Assembly: GCA_009731425.1 (NCBI GenBank) | Contig: AP018794.1 | Span: 2,673,960-2,737,959 of the forward strand | Source: Lachnospiraceae bacterium KM106-2 | Lineage (GTDB): Bacteria; Bacillota; Clostridia; Lachnospirales; Lachnospiraceae | DNA length: 64,000 bases | Direction: 5' to 3' | Position numbers and translations under genes: made by a program | Part shown: positions 35,411-44,686 of the stretch, one piece after another | Numbering within the stretch: position 1 is the first letter of the stretch | Layout of the letters: each line of letters starts with the position of its first letter | The notes under the pieces: model-generated | What the model was told of the DNA's origin: nothing | Seen by the model: the letters and a program-made list of their open reading frames with translations, nothing else | The model's database searches: none

Positions 35411-36667
35411 TTATTTTCCAGCTCCCTTAAGTGTTGCGCTATCAGAAGCATCTAATTCTTTCTTAACGTCTGCGCCGTCCCAAATGTTTGAACAAGCACT
35501 CTTCATTGCATCCCACCATCCATTCATTTCTTTTACAGATGGAGTTGGGTAAGCATATTCTAATTGTTTTAAGAATCCAGCAACGTAATCGCTGTTTACA
35601 TCGATATCAATTGAAGGTAATGCACCAGTTAATTTGTAACGTAATTGTTGCATTTCTTCTGACATACAGAACTTAGCAAAAGCTTGTGCTTCGTTTTGAT
35701 GTGTAGAGTAAGCAGATACTTGCATTGTACGTGCACCTGAGAAAGATGCAGCTGGAGTTTTTTCTCCTGGAAGACTTGGTAATGTAGTTACACCAAAGTT
35801 CATTTTTTCTTTTTCACAACTAGCTACGTTCCATGGTCCAGTGATATACATTGCTGCTTTACCACTTGTGAATGCTGATAAACATACTGCGTTATCTGCG
35901 ATATCAGCTGCAGGAACATTTAATGTTTTTCTTAATTTTTGGAAATAAGTCATACCTTTAACTGCATTTTCGCTGTTCATGTATGTTGACTTTGTATCAG
36001 TTCCTGTTTCACCGAATAAACGATTACCGCCCATTCCTGTGAAGATTGGTGAGTAGTAAGCATCGCCAACATTCCAGATGATACCGTATTTACCTTTACC
36101 ATTGAATGTTTTACTGAATTTTTCTACATCTTCCCAAGTTTTTGGAACTTCGTTTTCTTTAATAATATCTTTATTGTAGAATAATGCATAAGTTTCAGCA
36201 GCTACTGGATAACCATACATTTTACCTTCGTATGTTACTGCATCTACACATGAAGCTAATGCGCTATCTTTAATTGCTTTTTCATCTGTTACTGGAGAGA
36301 TATGTCCACCAGAAACTAAACCACCAATTTGATCATGAGGTGCTGCGAATACATCTGCACCAACCCCTGCAGGTCCATCAAGTGCGATCTGAGTATTTAC
36401 ATCACCAACTTCAACGTTTTCGTATTCAATCTTGATGTTTGGATATTTCTTTGTAAATGCCTCTCCTGCTTGTTTGATGAAATCTTCTGTTTCACCTGAA
36501 GATTCCCATACTTTTAAAGTGATGTCATCTGTAGTTAATTCAGAACTAGAAGCTTTTTTATCCTCTGTGTCTGTTTTCTTTTTATCATCGTTTTTGCTAC
36601 CGCAACCTGTTAATGCTGTTGATAACACCATTGTACCTAACATTAAACCTAAAACCTTTTTCTTCAT
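35411..36667 (-). CDS. Carbohydrate-binding lipoprotein, MalE/GanO-like
   Basis: A 418-residue solute-binding lipoprotein: signal peptide with lipobox LTGC (Cys 22), an acidic/Ser linker, then a CUT1 binding-protein fold (LKVWESSGETEDFIKQAGEAFTKKYPNIKIEYE... through TGPWNVASCEKEKMNFGVTTLP). It feeds the MalF/MalG-like permeases. It starts 21 bases after the LacI gene, with a GGGGGAAACT ribosome site, so regulator and transporter share a transcript. The sugar is inferred, not shown. Confidence 0.9.
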   Translation of the reverse strand: MKKKVLGLMLGTMVLSTALTGCGSKNDDKKKTDTEDKKASSSELTTDDITLKVWESSGETEDFIKQAGEAFTKKYPNIKIEYENVEVGDVNTQIALDGPAGVGADVFAAPHDQIGGLVSGGHISPVTDEKAIKDSALASCVDAVTYEGKMYGYPVAAETYALFYNKDIIKENEVPKTWEDVEKFSKTFNGKGKYGIIWNVGDAYYSPIFTGMGGNRLFGETGTDTKSTYMNSENAVKGMTYFQKLRKTLNVPAADIADNAVCLSAFTSGKAAMYITGPWNVASCEKEKMNFGVTTLPSLPGEKTPAASFSGARTMQVSAYSTHQNEAQAFAKFCMSEEMQQLRYKLTGALPSIDIDVNSDYVAGFLKQLEYAYPTPSVKEMNGWWDAMKSACSNIWDGADVKKELDASDSATLKGAGK

Positions 36668-36688
36668 AATAGTTTCCCCCTTTAGAGT

Positions 36689-37717
36689 TTACTTTCTCTT
36701 TGTTGAAGCTTTTAGCGCTATTTCGTAGCCCAGTAAAGTTCGACTAGCTACTTCTCGTCCATTTACAATATCATTTAGGATTCGACAGGCTGTTATGCCT
36801 AAATCTTTGACTTTAAATTTTACTGCTGTAATCGCCGGATTATGGCTTGCTAAGGAAAAGCTGTCATAAAAAGAAGCTACCTTAATATCATCTGGAATTT
36901 TAATATCCTTCTCCTCTAAATCCAGTAATACTTGTCCACAGATCACATCATCCATACAGACGATACAATCAACCGGATGTTTCAGAATTTCTGTTACTGC
37001 CTTATCTACTAATACCTTTGTGGTTGCATCCAAATGAATGAGTTCCTTATTTGGTTCAATATCAAAAGCGGCAAGTCCTTCCATAAATCCCTGATAACGT
37101 TTCTGACTAACGATATGATTACTGTTACCACCAATAAATGCGAGCTTTTTCAAGTTCTGCATAATCAATACGTTGGTCAGCTCCTTGCAGGCTTCAATGT
37201 GATGGTTGTCTATTTGGATAATTGACTTGTCTTCGGAACTTCCGATCATAACGAAAGGAATTCCTTCTTTCTTAAGATATTCTGCTGGTTCATCATGAAG
37301 TAAGGATCTTGTTAAGATAACTCCATCCACTTTATGATTCTGAACTAGTTTCACCAATCTTGAGATATCATCATTTTCTACCGTTGTTACGATCACGTCG
37401 TAATCAACTCCGGCTGCCATCTCACAAACGCCTAATAGGCAATTCTGAAAGAATGGGATTTCTGCAACATCTTGATCTCCCGGTAATACTACTGCAAAAT
37501 TATAAGTCTTTGACTTTGCAAGGCTTTTAGCAATTACATTGGGTTTGTATTCACATTCTTCTATATAAGAAAGAATACGCTCCCTTGTTTCTTTGCCGAT
37601 CCTGCCTTTTCCAGATATTGCTCTGGATACAGTTGTTTTAGAACACCCTAGCTCTCTGGCAATATCACCAATGGTGATACTGTGGGCCTGAGATCTTTTA
37701 TTTGTGTTCTCCTCCAT
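36689..37717 (-). CDS. LacI-family repressor of the sugar-utilisation operon
   Basis: A 342-residue LacI/GalR regulator: N-terminal helix-turn-helix (about 14-35, TIGDIARELGCSKTTVSRAISG) and hinge (VIAKSLAKS), followed by a periplasmic-binding-protein-like effector domain. I place the start at 37717 behind AAGGTG; the longer frame to 37741 runs into an operator. It is the first gene of the operon and is autoregulated if the operators upstream are its own. Confidence 0.9.
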   Translation of the reverse strand: MEENTNKRSQAHSITIGDIARELGCSKTTVSRAISGKGRIGKETRERILSYIEECEYKPNVIAKSLAKSKTYNFAVVLPGDQDVAEIPFFQNCLLGVCEMAAGVDYDVIVTTVENDDISRLVKLVQNHKVDGVILTRSLLHDEPAEYLKKEGIPFVMIGSSEDKSIIQIDNHHIEACKELTNVLIMQNLKKLAFIGGNSNHIVSQKRYQGFMEGLAAFDIEPNKELIHLDATTKVLVDKAVTEILKHPVDCIVCMDDVICGQVLLDLEEKDIKIPDDIKVASFYDSFSLASHNPAITAVKFKVKDLGITACRILNDIVNGREVASRTLLGYEIALKASTKRK

Positions 37718-37735
37718 AGTTTCACCTTCTTTAAT

Positions 37736-37789
37736 GCGCAATCGGTTGCTCTATGGTTATATTATATAAATTGACCAAATATTTTTCAA
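37736..37789 (-). promoter_or_regulatory. Promoter and proximal LacI-type operator of the sugar operon
   Basis: Minus strand TTGAAA (37789-37784), 17-base spacer, TATAAT (37766-37761). Just downstream of the start site lies GCGCAATCGGTTGCTC (37736-37751), a LacI-family palindrome with central CG. Another operator-like half, AATTCGCACAAAT, overlaps the -35 at 37788-37800. Confidence 0.7.
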
Positions 37790-37899
37790 TTCGCACAAAT
37801 ATACATAGTTTCTTCCATTTTTTTATGCATTGTGTACATGGTTAATTTTAGTTTTTTTCAAAAACCTTGCATTTTCGCCAATTTCCATGATTTTGATAC

Positions 37900-37960
37900 T
37901 GCGCAACAGTTGCGCATTTTAAAAAATTGTGCGCAATTTATTTTCACATTGCGCACAATT
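37900..37960 (-). promoter_or_regulatory. Distal cluster of LacI-type operators
   Basis: TGCGCAACAGTTGCGCA (37900-37916) is a perfect 8-1-8 palindrome. AATTGTGCGCAAT (37925-37937) and ATTGCGCACAATT (37948-37960) are exact complements, 10 bases apart, and each is itself operator-like. They lie 110-200 bp upstream of the promoter, a distance suited to looping. Confidence 0.6.
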
Positions 37961-38168
37961 ACATGATTTTTTCTAGGTTTTTTATGGTAAAAATTTGATA
38001 GATTTACGTTTTTTTTCGTTTTTCTACAAAATTTAAAATTTTGCACAATTTTTTTTGCACAAAATGAGTTTTTTACATATTTTAGGAGTTGAAATTATTG
38101 TTTATTATTAAAAATGTATAAACAAAGATCAAAATATAGACATCCTATTATACAGATTCAAAACAAAA
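37961..38168. other. AT-rich intergenic stretch
   Basis: About 200 bases with long T runs and a duplicated TTTTGCACAA (near 38038 and 38054). No credible gene; the short frame crossing 37858-38046 has no ribosome site and overlaps operators. Confidence 0.5.
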
Positions 38169-38198
38169 AAAGAGAGAAGTTTCCATCCTTCTCTCTTT
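38169..38198 (-). terminator. Terminator of the LRR protein gene
   Basis: AAAGAGAGAAG and CTTCTCTCTTT pair exactly around TTTCCATC, followed on the minus strand by seven T's, ten bases past the stop. Confidence 0.85.
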
Positions 38199-38207
38199 AC
38201 TACTTTT

Positions 38208-39920
38208 CTATTTTCTTTTAAATGTAATATGATTATTCTTTGCATATTTTTCTGCTGCGGAACCTTTCTTACCATAGATAACAAAGTTCTTGATCTTCTG
38301 AGTCTGATTGGTGTCACATCCATTTCTATCCTTCCAGTAATGCTCATAATAACCGATACTATGTTTTTCGATGGTCGTAACACTCTTTGGAATATAAATC
38401 GATTTCAGTTGTGGCTTTCCCTCTTGCACGAAGAATGCTTCACTCTTAATCTTCTTGACTCCATATTTTAATGTTACCTTCTTTAACGAAGCACAATTCC
38501 AAAAAGCATCCCATCCTATTTCTGTCTTATTTCCTGGGATTACGATAGCAGTCAATTTCTTGCAACCAGAGAATGCAGATCTTCCAACTAGCCTTATCTT
38601 ACTTGACATCTTAATCGACTTCAACCCACTACACTGATCAAATGCATAATCACTAATCTTTGTCACCTTATTACTCATGGATACATTTGCTAATTTCTTT
38701 GCCTGATAAAATGCGCCGTCCCCGATCACAGTTACACTTGTTGGAATGACAAATTTAGAATTCGTTTTTGCCACTGGATACATGTTAATCTGCGTCCTCT
38801 TCTTATTATAGAGTACTCCATCCTTTGTACTAAAATATTTATTTTTACTTGATACACTGATCGCAGAAAGTTTCTTACTACATATGAATTGGTTTCGTTT
38901 TCCTTTTGGATAACTAAAATCATAGAAATTCTCAAACTTACTGCCAATCGTTATTTTAGTTAGCTTAACACAGTCTTTAAAGCAGGCCGTTCCAAATTGT
39001 TTCAAAGCATCCGGCAAGGTAATTGAAGTAAGTGCCGTACAGCTTCCAAATGTACCATAATACTCTTCTAATTCATCACCATATGCCTCATAATAATCCT
39101 CCATCTTTTCCAATTTACAGCCGGAAACAAAGAGAACTTTCTTTAATTTTGGACAACCATAAAAAGCACCTGCTTTAAGTAATGTAACATTTTTACCGAT
39201 CGTTACTTGTGTCAGGTTCTGACTCCATGCAAATGCCATGGCATCCACCGTTTTCACTTCATCCGGAACTACATAAGCACCTGCTTTTGCTCCTGGATAA
39301 GCATATAATATGGATTGATCCTTACTATATAAGACTCCATCCTTGCTTGTTAAAAATGGATTCTGATCAGATACCGTAATTCCTTCAAGCTTTTTACACC
39401 CTGCAAAAACATGTTCTCCAATCGTTTTTGTATTGGTACCGATCGTTACACTCTTCAAATTCGTACACCGGGAGAATGCTTCTTTGTCAATGGAAACAAT
39501 AGAATCCGGTAACTGAACTTCCTGTAAAGATTGATCTCCATAAAAAGCAAATTTTCCGATCTTCGTTACACTCTTTGGAATTAACACCGATTTCAGATTC
39601 GTACATTTACTAAATATCGTTTCGGGTATCTCGGTTAATCCTTCTTCAATTACAACTTTCTCAATTTGCTTCTGATAGTTCTGCCATGGCTCATATTCCA
39701 TAAACTTTATGCCGCCCTCATGATAATAAGCAAATTCTCCTGTTGGGGTCCCCGTTCCACTGATCACCAGTTCTTTCGTCTGATCATCATAGCTCCAAGT
39801 CAGCTTGGCATCACCGCCCCAAGTATCGGTTATCTTCTGCGCTTTACTTTCTACTGGCATCAGTAGAATTCCCATACATAAAACAAAGGTGAACATCATT
39901 ACTTTATAAACTGATTTCAT
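38208..39920 (-). CDS. Secreted BspA-like leucine-rich-repeat protein
   Basis: A 570-residue exported protein with a signal peptide (about 1-27), a beta domain with WTWSYDDQTKELVISGTGT-like content (about 30-70), then about 15 LRR_5/BspA-type repeats of the form I-x-x-x-A-F-x-x-C-x-x-L-x-x-V-x-I-P. GVLY segments (residues around 195 and 370) interrupt the repeats. There is no wall anchor at the C-terminus, so attachment is unclear. Such proteins often bind host or matrix proteins; here this is only an analogy. It is a single-gene unit. Confidence 0.85.
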   Translation of the reverse strand: MKSVYKVMMFTFVLCMGILLMPVESKAQKITDTWGGDAKLTWSYDDQTKELVISGTGTPTGEFAYYHEGGIKFMEYEPWQNYQKQIEKVVIEEGLTEIPETIFSKCTNLKSVLIPKSVTKIGKFAFYGDQSLQEVQLPDSIVSIDKEAFSRCTNLKSVTIGTNTKTIGEHVFAGCKKLEGITVSDQNPFLTSKDGVLYSKDQSILYAYPGAKAGAYVVPDEVKTVDAMAFAWSQNLTQVTIGKNVTLLKAGAFYGCPKLKKVLFVSGCKLEKMEDYYEAYGDELEEYYGTFGSCTALTSITLPDALKQFGTACFKDCVKLTKITIGSKFENFYDFSYPKGKRNQFICSKKLSAISVSSKNKYFSTKDGVLYNKKRTQINMYPVAKTNSKFVIPTSVTVIGDGAFYQAKKLANVSMSNKVTKISDYAFDQCSGLKSIKMSSKIRLVGRSAFSGCKKLTAIVIPGNKTEIGWDAFWNCASLKKVTLKYGVKKIKSEAFFVQEGKPQLKSIYIPKSVTTIEKHSIGYYEHYWKDRNGCDTNQTQKIKNFVIYGKKGSAAEKYAKNNHITFKRK

Positions 39921-39947
39921 TCTTGATTCCTCCTCTTCTAGAATGTA

Positions 39948-40622
39948 TTATCTAATGTATTCTTGATAAGGTTTGGCAAGAAGTGATTCCTTACATCCTC
40001 TACCTTTCGCTACTTTTTTCATGAATCGTTTTTCCGACAAATTGATGATTGGAAACAACGCAATCACTGCCTTCGGAAAATACTCCGGCTTAGCAAATTC
40101 CGTTACCACTGCTTTGTCAAACTTCTTATTCTCTGCAAAATAAGCTCCCATCTGAACAAAGGGCTGCAACATCTTATCTCTTTGCTTCTCGTCTACCATA
40201 TGTACTCCAAACATTCCACCCTTAATCAAGGTTCCAGCGTACTCGCAATTGAAATAACCTGGTAATGTTTCCAAATATTTTTCCCCGCAGCGAAGCTGGG
40301 AGGCTTCTGCAAATCCTCCTTGTAGCAAAAAGCTAATCTGAGTCTTTTCTTCTCCGTCTTTATCCTGCTTTGGTTTTAACGTCTCTAAGAATTCCAGCAA
40401 GATTCCGGGCACATTCTCTACAAATAGAGGCATCGCCATGAGGATATGACTGTGTTTATCATAAGCGGATCGAATCACATCCCAGGTTCTTCGTTTGGAT
40501 AGTTCATAAACCTCGGCTGTATTATCATTCTGTTCAAATCCTTCCAGAAACTTTCTGATAATCTGATCTGTATTGCTCCTCTTAACCATCCTTGGCGAAC
40601 AATTAATGATCATTAAGCGCAT
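39948..40622 (-). CDS. Flavodoxin-like fold protein
   Basis: A 224-residue protein with the NADPH-dependent FMN reductase/flavodoxin-like opening MRLMIINCSPRMVKRSNTDQII and an AMPLFVENVPGILLEFLE loop typical of FMN contact. I place the start at 40622, seven bases after AAAGGAG; the longer frame to 40661 overlaps the upstream gene further. It overlaps its neighbour by 20 bases, so the two are probably a two-gene operon. Substrate unknown. Confidence 0.7.
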   Translation of the reverse strand: MRLMIINCSPRMVKRSNTDQIIRKFLEGFEQNDNTAEVYELSKRRTWDVIRSAYDKHSHILMAMPLFVENVPGILLEFLETLKPKQDKDGEEKTQISFLLQGGFAEASQLRCGEKYLETLPGYFNCEYAGTLIKGGMFGVHMVDEKQRDKMLQPFVQMGAYFAENKKFDKAVVTEFAKPEYFPKAVIALFPIINLSEKRFMKKVAKGRGCKESLLAKPYQEYIR

Positions 40623-41121
40623 GATAAAACTCCTTTCGCTGTTCAAACTGATATGCTCCAAGCGAGTTACTATAAAGATTTAACATTGCCCTGTTTAGCC
40701 ATTCATTTAAATAGTCCTTGTCGCCCTCACCATGATACAAGATTCCCATGTCGATCTTCTTTTTATAGCGAGGTATATGACGCATCTGCCCTTTATTAAA
40801 AGTTAGATACATCGTTGCAAGAGGCAGAATGCGATCAAATATATTCTTTAGCTGATAAGAGATGAATCCAAATCTTGTATCCGTAAGAAATATAACCCGG
40901 TCCACTTGAAGAAACTTTAGTAATAGTTTCTCGTAATCATCCTTGATAGCACAAATTCCCGGCGTATTAAGCCAGCATCGATTACAACCAATACATCCGC
41001 TGATCTTTAGTTTACTCGCATCAATAAAGTCCGTTACTTCGACTTCTTTCTTTAGTTCTTCCGTAATCGTATGTACTTGCTCTTTCGTATCAGTAATGGT
41101 ATTCACTACAAGATACTTCAT
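40603..41121 (-). CDS. Flavodoxin family/NADPH-dependent FMN reductase
   Basis: A 172-residue protein with the Clostridia-type pattern ISGCIGCNRCWLNTPGICAIKDD (about residues 40-62) found in FMN-dependent reductases and iron-sulfur flavoproteins, then a redox loop VIFLTDTRFGFISYQLKNIFDRI. An AAGGAGG site lies seven bases before the ATG. It is first in a pair with the overlapping flavodoxin-like gene, perhaps working on the same substrate. Confidence 0.78.
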   Translation of the reverse strand: MKYLVVNTITDTKEQVHTITEELKKEVEVTDFIDASKLKISGCIGCNRCWLNTPGICAIKDDYEKLLLKFLQVDRVIFLTDTRFGFISYQLKNIFDRILPLATMYLTFNKGQMRHIPRYKKKIDMGILYHGEGDKDYLNEWLNRAMLNLYSNSLGAYQFEQRKEFYHALNDH

Positions 41122-41239
41122 AATAGCCTCCTTATTATTAGCTTATCATAAGAATAACGCATATGGATTTTTTTTACAATTCCATTGTTTGAAAAAATTA
41201 TTAATCTTAATGTAGTTATTAATTTTCTCTATATGCTCC

Positions 41240-41947
41240 CTATGCAAAATAGCTTTCTTTTACCGATCTCGCGAACTTTCTCCCCATAGCCACTCGGACA
41301 TTATTCTTAAGCACCACTTCATTTTTAATAATCTCGGCTACATAATCCCGATTTACAATAAATCCTTGATTGATCTGGACAAAATAATCATCAAGCTCTT
41401 CTAGCATTTTTCCGATTGAACAATAGGTATAATGAACACTGTTTAACATATAGATGACGCATCGATTGCCCTGTTTTTCTATATATTTAATCTTATACTG
41501 TGGAAGTTTCTTCTTCACATTCTCCTCCGTGATCAACAATGTCTTTCTAGCAATACGATTCTTAGACAATATGATCAGATTTACCGCCTTTTTTAACTGG
41601 TGCTCCAACTTTGCAGGATCGATTGGTTTCACTAAATACCCAATTGCTTCTACCTCAAATGCAGATAGTGCAAATTCTTTATGTCCCGTTATAAATATAA
41701 CTTGAATATCTGGAAACTGTTTTTTCAATTCGACTGCAATTTGGATTCCATTTTCATTCCCCATATCAATATCAAGAAAAGCGATATGTATCATTCCTTT
41801 ACTCGCCTGTCTAAATACTTCTTCCCCTGTTTTACATGTCAAAATCTCAATCTCTATTTCCGCTCTCTTAGCAATCTCCTGTAAATACAATTGGTTAACT
41901 TTTAGGATCATCTCTTCATCATCACAAATCACAATTCGGTATTTCAT
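41240..41947 (-). CDS. LytTR response regulator, AgrA-like
   Basis: A 235-residue response regulator: receiver domain (1-120) with acidic pair CDDEE, phosphoacceptor Asp in AFLDIDMG (about D56) and Lys in YLVKP, then a LytTR DNA-binding domain (about 135-235, ending NNVRVAMGRKFARSVKESYFA). LytTR regulators bind direct repeats about two helical turns apart. The start at 41947 follows AAAGGGGGAG; the longer frame has no site. It sits at the far end of the RiPP/agr cluster with its own promoter, and is the only candidate partner of the AgrC-like kinase here. Confidence 0.85.
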   Translation of the reverse strand: MKYRIVICDDEEMILKVNQLYLQEIAKRAEIEIEILTCKTGEEVFRQASKGMIHIAFLDIDMGNENGIQIAVELKKQFPDIQVIFITGHKEFALSAFEVEAIGYLVKPIDPAKLEHQLKKAVNLIILSKNRIARKTLLITEENVKKKLPQYKIKYIEKQGNRCVIYMLNSVHYTYCSIGKMLEELDDYFVQINQGFIVNRDYVAEIIKNEVVLKNNVRVAMGRKFARSVKESYFA

Positions 41948-41981
41948 ATTTTCTCCCCCTTTATAAAACATCTTATCTATT

Positions 41982-42010
41982 ATTATACTTCTTACTAGAA
42001 AAAATCCCAA
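41982..42010 (-). promoter_or_regulatory. Probable promoter of the LytTR regulator
   Basis: TATAAT (41987-41982) with TTGGGA (42010-42005) 17 bases upstream; the -35 lies inside the RiPP operon's terminator stem. Confidence 0.45.
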
Positions 42011-42039
42011 ACATTACCGTTTATAATGTTTGGGATTTT
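42001..42039 (-). terminator. Terminator of the RiPP operon
   Basis: AAAATCCCAAACATTA (42001-42016) pairs exactly with TAATGTTTGGGATTTT (42024-42039) around a 7-base loop, with T's following on the minus strand. It begins directly after the small membrane protein's stop, so the regulator gene is a separate unit. Confidence 0.85.
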
Positions 42040-42040
42040 C

Positions 42041-42238
42041 TTAATGATACAATAATAGAGTTAAAATGACTCCCGCTACAATCAATAACATTGCGATCGG
42101 CATCCATGTTTTTATTTTCTGCTTCTCTAGTACTTTATCAATCTTTTTCCCAAGTAACTTTCCTTGAATACTCTCTGACATAATAACGAAAAACATAAAC
42201 ACCCCTGCAAAACCAATATATAATCCGATATTCTTCAT
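42041..42238 (-). CDS. Small membrane protein of the RiPP cluster
   Basis: A 65-residue protein with two membrane helices (about 4-20 and 46-63) and a Lys-rich middle. The start at 42238 has AAAGGAG seven bases upstream. It is the last gene before the terminator. The subtilosin cluster also has a tiny membrane protein (AlbB) that helps immunity; a similar role is possible but only by position. Confidence 0.6.
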   Translation of the reverse strand: MKNIGLYIGFAGVFMFFVIMSESIQGKLLGKKIDKVLEKQKIKTWMPIAMLLIVAGVILTLLLYH

Positions 42239-42254
42239 TGTGATCTCCTTTCTG

Positions 42255-43304
42255 CTAGTTGACACTATGTCCATTTAATTTATTTTCAATTTCATAGTAA
42301 ACCGGAAACAATCGATCAATCTGATAGTTGATGGTAGCTTTAATAGCTTCCCTCTTACCAACAAATCCATCTTGCTTTCTTAATTTAAGCCAGTATTCAA
42401 TCTGCTCTTTATCATACTTTATAATCTCTGAATCCTTATTGCTATACTGATCCATAACTTGATAAAGCTTTCTAGCCATTTCACATTCCTTCTGGTTGAC
42501 TAGATACAATATGATATGGGTAAGTAAGATATAATTCTCTTCTTCCCCCGGTTGATCTAATATGGTATACGGATTCTCAATTATCTGGTCCACACACGTA
42601 ACAAGTGCTATATCTAGCTTTTCATAAATCCCAATTAGATATAACACTAGCTCCTGATCTAAAAAACTTCTAATTAACAATACGTTACTACGTGATTTCT
42701 TATCCTCCACCAATTTAGAAATAATCAGCTCATGTAGATATTGACTATTCTGAATTTTAATAAAAGCATCTCTTGTATATAATAATGTTCCGTAAAACTG
42801 GATTGCTGTCCGTAATTCATTCCTCCTAAGTTCATAGGCAGCAGCGATATCGCCACTTCCTTTTTCTTCTGCACAGAATGCAAAAACTATAATGACTAAC
42901 GAGTACAGACTAAAAATATATAAGATATATCTCACAAAATCATTTGTTATGTAACAACTCCCAACTCCTGCTACGATACAGCTGATCCCAGATCCTATTA
43001 CTCCCCATAGCAGGGAATTGATATGCTTTCTCTTAGTTTTGATATACTTTTCTTCCGAATCTATACTCGAAAAATCCGCTAAAACCATGCCACCATGAAT
43101 CGTCAATGGATTCCTGCATTTATCTATATGCCATTTTTCCTCATGAATGATCACTAGTCCAAAGATAAAGATTGCTCGAATTGGAATTCCTTGCAGGCTA
43201 TATGCAATCACATGCCCTACTTCATGGATTGCTACCGCCAGCGTTCTTCCGATGATCACAATTATAATCCACATTAAGATATCTTTTAGTAGTATCATGA
43301 TCAT
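42255..43304 (-). CDS. M50-type membrane metallopeptidase-like protein of the RiPP cluster
   Basis: A 349-residue protein with an HExxH zinc motif inside a membrane helix (AVAIHEVGHVIAY, H27-E28-H31), followed by IRAIFIFGLVI and three or four more helices, then a soluble helical C-terminal half (about 170-349) without known motif. The layout suggests a site-2-protease-like (M50) enzyme, possibly for leader removal during export. It overlaps the ABC permease gene by four bases. A third metal ligand is not obvious, so activity is not certain. Confidence 0.7.
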   Translation of the reverse strand: MIMILLKDILMWIIIVIIGRTLAVAIHEVGHVIAYSLQGIPIRAIFIFGLVIIHEEKWHIDKCRNPLTIHGGMVLADFSSIDSEEKYIKTKRKHINSLLWGVIGSGISCIVAGVGSCYITNDFVRYILYIFSLYSLVIIVFAFCAEEKGSGDIAAAYELRRNELRTAIQFYGTLLYTRDAFIKIQNSQYLHELIISKLVEDKKSRSNVLLIRSFLDQELVLYLIGIYEKLDIALVTCVDQIIENPYTILDQPGEEENYILLTHIILYLVNQKECEMARKLYQVMDQYSNKDSEIIKYDKEQIEYWLKLRKQDGFVGKREAIKATINYQIDRLFPVYYEIENKLNGHSVN

Positions 43305-43954
43305 AGATCCTTCTTCGCATAAATCTTAATGGACAATATCATGGATAGTAAACTGATCACGATCATACTACCATATACCAATATCCCCTTTATGATAGGT
43401 TGTAATTTCGTAATTACGGATAGATCTAAGTTGGAATCTTGTAAGAACTTTGCTATCTGTGGCATACAAAATGGCACCAAAAACACGATCATATATGTAA
43501 TAAACTTCATTTTCTCGTAACCAAAATAATATTGCAATGGAATAATAATGCCATAGAAAATAACGTTTCCTAATAAAATTGCTCCAACCGTATTAATTCC
43601 TAATGTCGGCAACTTAGCCGCCGGTACCAGACTTGTAATCTGATAGATGATAAAGCAGCTAACAAAACAGACTAGCAAAAATGCATAGGAGGCACAGACA
43701 ACCGTCTTTCTTTTATATGGCGTTGTTGATAATAACACCGCTCCCTTGTATTTATAATCAAGCATGGATGAATTTCCAAATAGAATATATAGTATCAAAA
43801 ACTCTGTGATGAAAAATGGCATTGGCGTAAATCCATATTTTCCAAGCTTACTTTGAATAAAGATTGGTATGATAATGGCTGCTAGAAATAAGACAATTAG
43901 CATTTTCCTATTTAATAAAAAATCTTTCTTTATCAAACTCAAGGTATACTTCAT
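43301..43954 (-). CDS. ABC-2 type permease of the RiPP cluster
   Basis: A 217-residue membrane protein with six predicted helices, of the small ABC-2 permease type. It overlaps the ATPase gene upstream and the peptidase gene downstream by four bases each. Together with the ATPase it could export the mature peptide or give self-immunity by removing it from the membrane, as bacteriocin ABC-2 systems often do. Confidence 0.78.
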   Translation of the reverse strand: MKYTLSLIKKDFLLNRKMLIVLFLAAIIIPIFIQSKLGKYGFTPMPFFITEFLILYILFGNSSMLDYKYKGAVLLSTTPYKRKTVVCASYAFLLVCFVSCFIIYQITSLVPAAKLPTLGINTVGAILLGNVIFYGIIIPLQYYFGYEKMKFITYMIVFLVPFCMPQIAKFLQDSNLDLSVITKLQPIIKGILVYGSMIVISLLSMILSIKIYAKKDL

Positions 43955-44673
43955 GCCGTCTCCCCCTTTTTGATACTCGATAACATAATCTCTTCTATGG
44001 ACTGTTCTTCATATTCAACGAGTAACTCTTCTAACGTTTTCTGAAATAAGATCGTTCCTTTGTTGATCAATATAATATCATCAGCCACCTTTTGTAAATC
44101 CGACGTAATGTGAGTTGAAAATAACACACTCTTATTACTGTCTTTTACATAATCTAATAAATTATCCATCAGCTGGCTCCTGACTAATGGATCTAGTCCG
44201 CTTGTCGGCTCGTCCATGATCAATAGATCTGCTTGATGAGAAAGCGCCAACGCTAAAGAGAACTTCATTAACATTCCTTTTGATAGCGAGCTAATCTTTT
44301 GTTTTAAAGGAAGTTCAAATTTATCGATGTAATCTAAGAATGTCCTTTCATTCCAATTGGAATAAGCCGGAGCAATAATGGATTTCATCTGCGCCAGATT
44401 CAATTCATCATAATAGTATCCACTATCAAATACAAAACCGATTCGATTCTTAATCTCTGTTTCATGCTTTTTATAATCTAATCCAAAGACTGTAATCTCT
44501 CCGCTATTAGGCTTGATCATTCCCGCAATGGTCCGAATCGTCGTTGTCTTTCCGGCACCATTAATACCAATAAATCCTGTGATCTTCCCCTCTTTGATAG
44601 AAAAAGAGATATGATCTAAATCAAAATTCTTATAATGCTTATATAGCCCATTCACTTCTAATACGTTTGCCAT
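43951..44673 (-). CDS. ABC transporter ATPase of the RiPP cluster
   Basis: A 240-residue ATPase: Walker A GINGAGKTTT (about 36-45), signature LSKGMLMK, Walker B LLIMDEPTSGLDP, H-loop FSTHITSDLQKV. The sequence style (YSNWNE, KGMLMKFSLALALSH) fits the ABC-2/GntR-linked bacteriocin immunity and export group. It lies 13 bases after the radical SAM gene and overlaps the permease gene. Confidence 0.88.
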   Translation of the reverse strand: MANVLEVNGLYKHYKNFDLDHISFSIKEGKITGFIGINGAGKTTTIRTIAGMIKPNSGEITVFGLDYKKHETEIKNRIGFVFDSGYYYDELNLAQMKSIIAPAYSNWNERTFLDYIDKFELPLKQKISSLSKGMLMKFSLALALSHQADLLIMDEPTSGLDPLVRSQLMDNLLDYVKDSNKSVLFSTHITSDLQKVADDIILINKGTILFQKTLEELLVEYEEQSIEEIMLSSIKKGETA

Positions 44674-44686
44674 CTAGCATACCTCC

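Noticed and set aside
37858..38046. Minus-strand frame of 62 residues
   Set aside because: It crosses the operator cluster upstream of the LacI gene and has no ribosome site.
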